Positions 20,959 through 32,300 of a stretch of 64,000 bases of DNA are shown here, piece after piece. The notes under the pieces were generated by a model that did no database searches, had not been told where the DNA came from, and saw nothing but the letters and a program-made list of their open reading frames with translations. Position 1 is the first letter of the stretch; every line of letters starts with the position of its first letter. The position numbers were made by a program, and so were the translations under genes. The stretch is taken from contig OZ004585.1 in NCBI GenBank assembly GCA_963924555.1, positions 819,488-883,487 on the forward strand, in the 5' to 3' direction. Origin of the DNA: Crambe crambe. Its lineage: Eukaryota; Porifera; Demospongiae; Poecilosclerida; Crambeidae.

Positions 20959-23137
20959 CGTACTAGAGGGTGTGGTACAGTGGGCTGGGTTTTGTTCCTA
21001 TGGGGATCATGTGTATTGGCCAGCTGGCCATCTCTGATGTAAGTGTGTTGACATGTAGCTTATTATGTATGAACTAGGCATGTTTCCAGAGGTCCAGTGA
21101 TACATTTGTTAACGTATAGTGTTGAAGATGTTTCTGTTTTATGCAGATTACTATTTTGGGAGATTCATGTGATTTTGAAGGAAGAACAAGTATTGGAAGA
21201 CGTTTGTACTATTCTGTATACTAGATGATCTTCATGCATTCTGAATTTAAATGTTATGGTGGTTTTGAAGGGAAAAAATGTTGTGTAGCTATAATAGATG
21301 GGTAGTATAGTAATGCACAGCTCAGCTAGTCAATTTCATGAGCCAGCCAGCTTCCGAGAAAACACTTTTATTCTGATTACAGTAGAAGTCCTTCACTTCA
21401 GTGAGATTTCGTTCTGATCAGGTTTCAAGAGCAAGAGTAGGAGCAGAACTTCATCTCGTAGATGAACTTCTGTTGCTTTTGAAACCTAAGACTCCTCCAG
21501 TTAACAGGGTAGAGTTTTGTTTGAACGTAGTGTAATGAGTGGGTTCTAGTAAATAGATACTGTACATAAAATAGATTATACATACTGTACCTTGAATAGT
21601 GTTGAAGATGTTTCTGTTTTGCTATTTCAGATGTGTGATTATTCGTTCTATAGTGTGAGTTCCAGGATGTGGTAAACTTGACTTCCTGTTACTTTTATGA
21701 GCATGCTCAGTTAAGTCTATTCTTTATTACTGTTGTTTTTTGTGAATAGCTTGTGTACAGAGGGCCTCTGCAGTGTCTGCACTGAGAGATTATTGTAAAT
21801 CCTTACCATTTGCTTGATCTATAACCATGAGGGGAGGAAAAATCCACTAGATTCTCCATGAAAACCGACATGTATAAGCATGCTCAGTACAGATACCAGT
21901 TATCCAAATCAATTTTTGATGTCTAAAGTGTTGCTGAAAATGTATTTCAAGTGAAGAAGTTAAAAGCATAATGCAAAATCAGAGAGTGCGCTAGGCACTC
22001 TCTATGTAAACACTTTTCATTGGCTTTATCTGAAATGAATAGATGTGTACCATCTGTTGCTATACTCCTCTGGGACATACCTTTTCCTTCCACCAGTTTG
22101 AAGGACTTGGACCATTTTTTTAAAGTTCAGAATTATATACATGAAGAACTTCACATATGCATGTGTCAGAATCCCCCACTGTTATTATTGTATTATCAGC
22201 AGTCACTGCTAGCGTATTGAGGTAAACAAAACTCAATATTAGTATAATAGAGTAGCTACTTGTTATTATCACTCTCTATTTAGCTATTTTGTCATTGTTA
22301 GAGCATGGTATACCTGCTAATATTCTTCATCCTCTAACTATGCATAATGGTCTTGAAAATGGTAGAATAAAAAAAAAAAGAACTATAGCTCAAAAAAAAA
22401 ATATGACATGGAGTTTTCATGTAGCTAATTAACTAGGCCATGAAGAGGAAGTGGCAGTATACATGCTTCATAGTAAAAATTTCAGAAAATGTTTGCACCA
22501 CAATTTACCTATATTATAGCTAGCTAACTACAGCAGTGGTCTGTAATAATTGCCCCATGTGCACTTCATCACACACCTTATTGGTATATTCAACTCAGTC
22601 TCTGGGTTTCAAGACTTTGACCTACCTAAATCTGAGAAGCTTGTAGTAAAGTAGTTGTTAATCTTGGCCTCTACGTTCCTGACTAACCTGGAGAGCTCCG
22701 AAGTCCTAGTTTCTCTTCTGTTCATCTTTCATAATGGCATCCAGAAGTAGAGAGTTCAAGGGTTCACTTGTAGGAGCCCCATCCCATCATGTGACAAATA
22801 TTATCAATCATGCTATATACTCACAGCAATGTGTTGGGGTGGTGTACTTCAAAACAATTGCTCTTCAGTTTCACTCTTAACCCGAACAAGTTTTCAAAAT
22901 GAACTTAAAAGGAAGAAAATTGTTGCAATCTGGCAGGTGTGCAGGTGATTAGTTCATAATAAGATTACAAAACAGCTGGTAGCTACATTAAAATATTTCC
23001 AAATGATTTTTGTTTAATAAACTAGCATAAAGTTTCATAATTGAAAAATGGATGTTCATGTGGAATCTCTAGTTCTTTATTTTCTCCTCTTGCTGGGAGG
23101 AGGGTCCTCACATGAAGGCAATTTGGAGCAATCACAT
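20959..23137. other. CLASRP 3' flank and spacer
   Basis: No gene is recognised. At 21345-21500 lies a shuffled fragment of the CLASRP RS exon (GAGAAAACACTT, CAGTAGAAGTCC, GAGCAAGAGTAGGAGCAGAA). Copy 2 carries the matching fragment inverted (48168-48395). The segmental duplication ends near 21973, and a CTCTCTATG hairpin end follows at about 21980-22010. Confidence 0.6.
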
Positions 23138-23345
23138 TCACATGCAGTGGGATCTGCATATATTATAGTGGCAAGTATTAATGATGCAACTAGTAAGACT
23201 GTGATCAAACGTACGTTTCTTTTCAAGGACTTCACAAACAGCCTGAGCACACTGACTCCGTTTAGCCTTTACAAATACTTCCAGTAGGTTCTTGTATGTA
23301 GCCTGAAGCAAACACTTACTCTTCCATGTCCTCAATGCTGCTTGC
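23138..23345 (-). CDS. C-terminal half of the Death domain and end of gene B
   Basis: The acceptor TTCAG leads into QAALRTWKSKCLLQATYKNL, then LEVFVKAKRSQCAQAV. This is the last two helices of a Death domain (ALRxW..ATYxxLLExF). It joins in phase 2 to the exon at 23399-23606. The frame reaches a stop at 23138; a GTACGT donor at about 23214 offers an alternative ending. Confidence 0.7.
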
Positions 23346-26300
23346 CTGAATGAAATTAATAATTAATAGATAAGTCAATCGATTTTCATGATCCACACCT
23401 TTGTAATGGAGGTTTGTCCTGATATTTCTCTCTGATATCATAAATATCAGTTGGAGTCAGTTCCAAGTGAGAAGCAATCTCTTCCCAATTAGTTAAGTGT
23501 TCTGCTATTTTAGAAAGGTCCTTTTCCACCCCTTCATGACCCCAGTCCAACTGCCGCTCCAAGTAGGGGCGTACACAGGGAGGGAGGGTTGCTTGTAATT
23601 CTTGAGCTGAGAAAATAGCGTATAGTTACATTTAAGCTATATAGCTACTTTAGTTACTAACTCACAAGACTTAGTGTAGCCAAAACTAGATTGCCTATTT
23701 TCCTCAATGGACTGTGTCTGTAACAAAAATTACTGATTTTCATTTAAAGTTTGAAATTAGTGCCTTACTGTGGTCTCTGACATTGCTGCAGCATCTGCAC
23801 AAGCTTCAGGATTTCTGGTAGGATAATTTTTTCCTGTAATTCATGGATCAAAGGTTACAATCACCCCTTCATAATATAAAAGCATTAATTATCATGCATG
23901 CATGCTTACTTATGATCTGCATCCAGTGTTGCTTTTTATCTGATTCAGTATGTATTCCATGGCTTGTGTTAATTGAGCAGGTTTCATATTTACCACATTG
24001 GGAGATAATAGATTTATGCTTGCGATCAGTAGCAGTGCAGTTACAAAAGAAGGCTGCCTTGAAGGAGATATCACCAGGATACAAAACTTTCCATGATGCT
24101 TCAAGACCATTCTTGACATCATCAAATACTCTGTGGCAAATGTCAGCTAACTCTGATTCGAACATGCAATCAATGTGGATCTCGATACATTCAAATGAAG
24201 CAATTAGTGTGACACTTCCTGGCACTCCTCCTGGAATTGAAAATTCAACACAATTTCGATAAAGGCAAGCTGGTTCCTCATCAATGAGACTCGGAGACCA
24301 ATTATGATCATTGTTTAGAGCAGCAATAAGTGAAGTAAATAGGCCATTTGGAAGGCATCCACCATCCAAGTAGAGAAGCAGAGGCGACAAGAGTTTGGAA
24401 TTACAACGGTAACTCTGTACTTCACTCTCACTTAATTCTTTCAAAAGAGAAGGCATAAAATATATTTCATTTTTCATATCTGCGATAGCTAATAATTCAC
24501 GAAGAATATCCAAAAAGTTCTCAGGAGTAAATATATCAGAGTAGAATAAAGGGAATTTACGAAGGAATTGAATGTTTATAAAACCCTTATTTGTAAACAT
24601 CAATTCTTCATAGGTAGGGCCAATAACATCTGTTCCTTGCAACTTAAAGCTATGCTGTACTAATTCCGTAAGCTTCAGAAGCACAACTTGTGTATCACAG
24701 AAAATTAATTCAGGTAGGCTAGAATAACTGCGGAAAATGTTGAGCTTCAGTAAATGATTAAGAGCAGCTTCAAAGATTCTGTCACTCATATTCAGTTTCT
24801 TGCTAATTTTTGAACATGCACTTCGTGTGACATAAAGCATGTTTTTCTTGGCAGCATATTGACGAATATGCTGTTCTAACACAAACCAAGCTAAAGGGAT
24901 CGATTCAGGTTCCATACAGTTTTTCATAACACATTTTCTGAATTCAGATACTACAATTAGATCTTTCTTTTCTGGCTTCTTGCAATTTAGAGGAAATATC
25001 AAACTATCTCGTTTACGAAATACCAGGTTTGACGTCAGGATTGGACCTAATTTGGTTCTCAGTCTTGAGTTTTTCATTTCTAAAGTTTCTGCAGGAGGAT
25101 TCTGCTCATATTCATCATGATGAGTGCCAACTATCATAAAACTAGGAGATCTTTCCGAAAGAAGACAAGATTTGGAATGAATTGTACGAACACAGCCTTC
25201 CATAATTTGTAAATTGGAGTGCTCTGATTGATACGGTGAACCACACTGCTTGCCAGATTCATCAAAGAAAGCTATCATAGGCTTTTCATCGAGACTTTCA
25301 TTTAACTTGGCAAAACAAACACATGAGGAGATATTCTTAACAAAAGCAGGTAGAAGCTGGAGAAATTGAGGCTGTCCTCCCGTATCAATTATGTACACCC
25401 AGTGGACGTCAAACAAACGTTTAGAGCCCTTTGATCGACTTATGAGTTGCAAGAGGTTATCATCTTCCAATTCAAACTCATCATTAGAATTATGAGAGTT
25501 CACGTTAGGTTCAGATAATTTTGTATCAGGATCTGGTCTATCAGGATTACTAGAATCTGACTGATTGTAACTAGTTGAAAGAAAAGGGTTTTGAATATGT
25601 GAAGGTTGATTTGATTTTGATGATTCTTCTGCTGTTTGATCAGATACTCCTACCTTTATGGCATCAGCTAGCATTGTTAAAAGTTGTTCAGGGGTCACTA
25701 CTTCCCATTCCACATTATCTGAATCACCATCGATAATAGCTCTAGAAATGGATGCACTACGTATGGCCGCTTCCGCCAGAGGAGTACTCACACGTTTATC
25801 TTGTAAGGGTAGATTAAGAGCGACACGTTTAAAACTTGATTTTCCTGATCCAGCAACACCAACAAGTAGAATCACTACTGATTGAGATGTAACGTAGCCT
25901 TTCTCCATTGCATTGCTAAATAATTCTTTCACTGCATCATCTAACATGAGAGAATACAATAAAATATTTCCGTGAAATGAAAAAAATGTAGGGATGATCA
26001 TTACTCAAAAACAAGGGTAGGGATGAAGGATGGAAATGGGATCAATCTTTGTTCTCTATATCCAGCCAACAATCCCTACATATACGTTGGGTAGACGTAT
26101 ATGTAGGGATTGTTGGCTGGATATACAGAACAAAGATTGATCCCACTTCCATCCTAACCGGTTGCAATTCCTCCATTACAGTCTGGTAGACAGTGCCTGC
26201 TCTCATAGTCATTGTAAGTTTGCTGGGTCTCAACACTGTCTTGCTGACTGCTGCCACCAGAAAACCCCAATAAAAATGTTTTATTAGCAAGAAGTTTTAA

Positions 26301-29300
26301 CCAGGAGCAGGTGAAGCTCAAAGAGTTAATATTTTTGTGGAATGCAATAATCAAAATAGTTTGTGGGGGAAATAATTGTGGTCATAGACTGTGCACCCCA
26401 TCAAGTATGTGCATGCACGATTGATAATGGCTAACTCTAGTTCTATGGTTCTCTTTGACTGGCCCTGCCCACTGGATAAGTTTTTTTTTGGCTTAACCAT
26501 AGATTGTATAGACTACGTAACCAGGATTGGAAATGCAATATAAACTACCCAGCCACTCCTTATTGCGCATGCCCGCAAAAAAACATATTATCAAATTTGG
26601 GTATCAAGTGTGCAGCCATTGATCCTGGGCATGGCAGTGATGGCAGTCAGAAAGAGGGGCATGACGGCATGGCCAATGGGCGAGAAATGGCAGTGGAGGA
26701 GATGGTGAGAGTAATGATAGAAGACAGACGTCGACATGAAGTGGAGCTGACATTGGAGTAATGGCAATGGGAGGAGAGAAAGCAATGGGAGTGGGAATTT
26801 AAGGAAAGATATCGACATGAATAAGAATTGAAGGAGATGGAGGAAAGTGGCGCAATTGAGCCATCTCATAGTGAATGGGCTTCACCAATTGTGGTAGCCA
26901 AAAAGAAAAATGGGAGGACATTAACATATCATTGTATTATTTTATTAAGATTATCACTGTGATATTTATTGTATCACTGTGACGTTTATCATTTGTGATA
27001 TTATTTGGTTCATGTAATCCTTTGACCCTTTGAGAAATAAAAAGTTGTGCTCTTGACTTGACTTGTCATAGTATGAACTAGCTTCTCTCTAGTTGGGAAC
27101 CCCACCCTTTGTGTGGCATGGTTCACATATATAAAACAAAGACAACAACAACAACCATAGCTAAGACAATGTAAGAGTTCAAAATGAACCATTCATGATT
27201 CATCAAGCGGATTCTGCTACCTGCACTAAGTTGCCCAAGAGTGCCAACTAAAGCCTAGGAAAGAGCAATAAGGTATCAAAGGTAGCGCACAAGTGTATAA
27301 ACTAGAAAGCCAAATACCTTAGTATTTGGTGATTTTCCATATATGACTCTCTCCTATTGGATTCCCCATGCACGAAGCTTTTGTGGCTGACTAGCTAGCT
27401 TTAGTAAGCCCTCCTAAGCTGTAGGCCTCAGTGAACTCTCAGCAAACAAGCAATGACATGGATAAGGGTCTCCGATATTACACGTTAGTATGTGAAGTCA
27501 AATTACATAGCTAGGCGTTTTGTTCCACTAGCCTCACAATACTAGCTGAGCAATGGCTGAGAAAGATATGCTGGAATTACTGCACTCTTACCTGAAGCTA
27601 CCCAAAGTATGTAGAGATTGTTGGCTGGCAAAGATTGATTCCATTTTCCCTACCCTTGTTTCCTTACTTTTTTGAGCTATTATTTGGAAAAGGAGTAACT
27701 GGAATACTTTTGTATAGCTAGCTGGTCAAAAAAATCAGCTAGCTGGATAGCCAAGCTGCATACCCTGGTAAATTAAAGCCTTGAAAATTTTCTAGCTATA
27801 ATTAGCTACTTCATACTCACCAGCAGCAGGTTCTTTTGGAGGTTGTTCTGAATTAGTATCACACCGTTCTATGGAAAAAATAATTTACAGTCAAATAATG
27901 CAAGCATAATTATAGCTGCATCTGTAAATTGGGAAATTTTCTTTGATAATAATTCATGTTAAAACTTTCATGTTTTAATTTATTTTCGTTGTTACTTTAC
28001 ACTATTTTTTACACAAGGTGATTAATTAACCCTCTGCTGCATGGGCAAGGGTTATAGTACTCAGTCTGTCTGTCTGTCTGTCTGTCTGTCTGTTACAACT
28101 ATTCCGGAGCCAGTGGATTTTTGGAAAAAGGCAAAGAAGGGCACAATTCCAGCTCAGTACTATACTACTATAGCCTATACTCCATATAATGTACACTCTG
28201 TGCTGCCGACCATTACCTAGGCTACACTATAAGGTGAGTTGATTAGAGAAACAGTGTAAATCTCATAGCTAGCTGGAGTGACAAGTCTACGACGGCATTT
28301 AGCTAGCTGCTGCTGTCTTACCTGCATGCAAAATCATATCTGTGCATTTCTCCAAGCAGTATATTTTTTACATGCAGGCACTGATAATGAGAATGTGGAG
28401 TCTATAGTACAGACACTGCTAGCTAGCTCAACAGTATGCAATGCTTTATAGATGATTGATTCAAAATAAGATACTCTTCCTCATTGGTGATCTGCTCAAT
28501 ATCTGCAAACACGGGCACAGAGTTAGTGCTTTTCATTTTCATGTAATCAATTTTCCGGTTGTTGAACGAGACCATGAAACTTTAACCTAACTTTAAAGTA
28601 ATGGTTTAACTTTAACCTGGTCTCAAAGTTTGAAACTGCCTTACTTGAGGGAAAATCAGAGAACCTTTGCAACCAGCAAGCCCCCATTAACCCACAAAGG
28701 GATAATAACATAACTCATTATACCTCTTATTAAATGAGCAAGTACGTTCAGTCCAATATCTTCAAGCACAGAAATCAGAGTCACCCAGGACACAGGTTGC
28801 CTCCCATTCCCGTGCAGCCATTCTTGAAACACACGGTAATTAATGTCTTGTGCGTTCTTCATCAGTTCTCTCTCTATGGCACTGATACGTGCTCCAGTCT
28901 GGTCTTCCAAAAGGAGAATCCCAAAGTGAAGGTACTTTGTTCCAACTTCTTTAGTCAAGTCCACTTTAGAGTCTTGCAAAGGAAAGCAGATGATGTCCAT
29001 CATGGTTGGCACTATAGAATCAAAATAATGATAGAAGACCATTCACACTTGAGTTCTTGGACATGAAAGGAGTAAAACTGGCTCCCTCTAGCATCAACTA
29101 CTTGACGCCCGCATGATTCTTTAATGAAGAACTTCATATACATACCAAGTGAAAAATAAGCAAAGGGGGGAGGGGGGGTAAACCAACTTCTTAGAAGTGG
29201 ATAATAATAATAACAAAAATGATCAAGATTCCATTTGTGTAAGGAATGGTCTCGGCAAGGGCTAAATGAAATGAAAAATATAAATGAATAGTGATTAACA

Positions 29301-32300
29301 AGTAAGATTAAGAAGGGGTTGAGAGGCATTCCAAGCTACTTCTCTCCTAGCCATAAAAACACGCTGTGAAGTGGAGATGGTGATTTTCCCTGAAGGATCT
29401 AACAATGATTTGAATGCATCTTTGGGAACAGTTTGTGTAAGCAGGACAGAGTTCCAGGTTGGTGGTGGCCCAAAGCACCAATTTCCATTGCCAGAAACTT
29501 GGGAGCATAACCTTGGGCCTCTAAGTCACTTAGAAGAAGTTCGTCTTGAGGTCGTGGGCCTTCTTCATGGACTCCAGTGAGTTGAAGGGGACGGCAAATT
29601 CTAGTAGGAACACCTCCTTGTTGTCTCCCACAAATACGATATCAGGTCGGGCTGAGGTCATTAGAATATTCTGGGGGGCAGATTGTCTGTGGCCCTGCAT
29701 CCATCTAGGTCACCATATAAGTGAACCCAGCCGAAAGATGTCAATGACAGAATCTTCTGCAGTACACTATTATGTCGCCAAGTGCAACGACCTTGTGAAA
29801 GAGCTGTTGGACAGGCATTCTAAATGTGTAATGTTGTTGGTGCTGGTGAGGAGCAAAGGTAGCAGCCTTATATCTCCAGCATGCAAGGTGGGGAGAGCAG
29901 CTCTGATAATAAAGGACAGCTGTCCAGCTGGTAGGCCTTGGACTATTCTTGACCAAACCTACATGCATTCAAAGACTTCAATGCACAGTGAGCTCGCTCA
30001 AGTTGTCATTCCAATGTTCCCTCTCGGCCTTCGGTTGGATGGCTTTGGTGGTCCTTGGTAAAGTCGACCAATTTGGTTGGGTGGGAGCAGAGGGATTGCA
30101 GGATTGGATTGAAGGCAATCAGAAATAGGAGTGACAGAGTGTCACCTTGAACACTCCCCTCTTGATTGGGAATAAAAATTCTTTGGTATGTTTTTGCTCT
30201 TATGACACTTATTCTTCTAGTTCTAAGAAAGGTCAGTGAGGCTAGAAGGATGCTATTTTTTCCCTTCTCTATAATTATAGGTAGCTACGTAGATTGATTA
30301 AACAGCTTAGACTAAGGTAGAAAGGCTTCAAACAGTGCTAGTCAGTCTTGAAAGTTTTCATACACAGAGAATCCACAGCAGAGTCATGTGGAAAATCACC
30401 AGAACTAAGTCCAGCTTCTTATAAGCTTACGCTTGAAAATATCTACGCTACCTTCGGTATCTTGTTGCTCTTCTCTGGGCTTAGTTGGCACTTTGTAGTG
30501 CCAGGAAGCAGCTTCTAGTTTGGAACTCCACCCACTGATATTATGTGTAGATGTGACTGTTCATGTTGCTTATTCAGCTTTTCCACTAAACTATTTAGCA
30601 TGTAGTTGTTCTTGGGAGAAAAAACTACATACAAAATAAACAAACCAAAAAGCCCATCCCAGAGCTACTACTCTCTGATCTGGTTTGCTGATACTTTATT
30701 TCTTGCGAGAAAACTCACTATCATCGGATCGTCTGCTGACTATCTTTTTCTTGTGAGAAAGCTCACCATCATCTGATTCATCATCTGGTTTGCTGACACT
30801 CTTTCTCTCAGGAGAAGCAGTGATAGTCTGTGCAGAGGGAAGGGAATGAAAACACATGCAGTGAATAGCAATTTTTGAGTCAATTTCTGGCCTTTGAAGT
30901 GAGAGTCTGAAATGGTTAAAGGCTAGCTACAACACACATGCCCAGTATACTGACTCCAGGTCCAGCATGTATAGTTTGGTGCAAAAGCTGATGGTGTAGC
31001 TGATCTTTACTTATCTACTTATATCGACTCCTAGTTTTGCTCTAATCACCTAACTAAATAAGTGGTGATTTGCTTTCTGTGGAGATAAAGTGCCTACGTC
31101 TAGTAGCCCATAACCTGATGGACTATAGTTTCTAACCCCCTTCTTCCCCCTCCCACAAATTCTTCTATACCCAACATAATGAGTCTTTATCAAAATCGAT
31201 AAAGCAAAAACATGCCATGAGGAGACTGAAAGAATGAAAGATTGGAGGTGAAATAAGGAAAACTTACATTCTCAGATTTTCCTCTTGATTGCTCCAAACT
31301 CGTGTAAGTACTTGTCACCAGTTCTAATTAAATAATAAATTTAATTTTTACTTCAATTGGTCCTTGGTTGTATAATGAATTAGTCATTTTGTTATAGCGA
31401 AACAGCAAGAAGTTCTTCTGAACGTCATCCCTAGCCTCATCCTCCTTTTTAATTATGATTGTGGAGGGCCTGGTACGCGAAGCCACGTGGGGATAGAACC
31501 AACTTAATTGGGCGTGGGCAGTACACAAGAGCATTATGACCCTGCCCACACATTTGGGCTACTTGGACTGGAGTCTACTGGATCGACTCAAGGCACCACG
31601 CCAGCGCACACTGCATATAGACTAGGGTAACATATTCAATTGGCGAGCGAAGCAGTTGGTGAAAGTCATTTGTACTTCAACTTCTTAGGCTAAGATATTG
31701 CAGTCAGGATGAAGTGGTGGTGCAGCTGCATACACAAGAGGCTGTATAATGCTTACCACAAGTACTTAGAAAGCCAAGCACATACAATCCACTTAGGTAA
31801 GCCTAACACCTCTATGACAAAATGCTGTAGAAAGTAATAAGCTCTAGCTGTTTGTTGCTAAGTGATGTGGGCGTGTTTCATTTGTGGGGTCAAAGGTCAA
31901 AAGAAGGTATGTGCATGAATAAGGAGTAAGCTCCGCTTACCAACTAATACTAGCTAACTTCCCCCACTTAGACTTCATAGAAGCTACTGTGAATGATTAT
32001 CCAGCCTACTAGAGCCTACTACAAAGTGCAGGCCAAGTTTTAAGACCAGGGAGCTTACCGTTTCAGAACTATGGCAAGCAGGTAAGTCGCTAGATTCTTC
32101 TTCTTCTTCTTCTTCTTAGATAACCATATCTTGCGAACCACTCAAGCTATTTCAGGATAAATCCATTCCAAATTCTACCAGCTACGATCTCTAATGGTTC
32201 ACAAAATATGGTTGTCTAAGAAGAATAGTGAGTGAGCGAGTGACTCTCAGGTTATGACTCATTGAAATTATATATATATATATTGTGGCAAGTATTACAA

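Larger units (their letters stand above)
7862..21973. repeat. Segmental duplication, copy 1 (about 14.1 kb)
   Basis: The segment matches 34657-48810 in the same orientation at an offset growing from about 26.8 kb. Agreement runs over coding and non-coding DNA alike with scattered substitutions and small indels. The left limit falls at the donor end of the 2A exon: below it the copies differ strongly. The right limit is near AAGTTAAAAGCATAATGCA. It carries the 2A exon, a LAGE3/Pcc1-like exon and CLASRP. Confidence 0.9.

Noticed and set aside
28060-28095. Short-spaced repeat block as a possible CRISPR-like array
   Set aside because: It is a plain (GTCT)n microsatellite; no array with unique spacers exists in the window.
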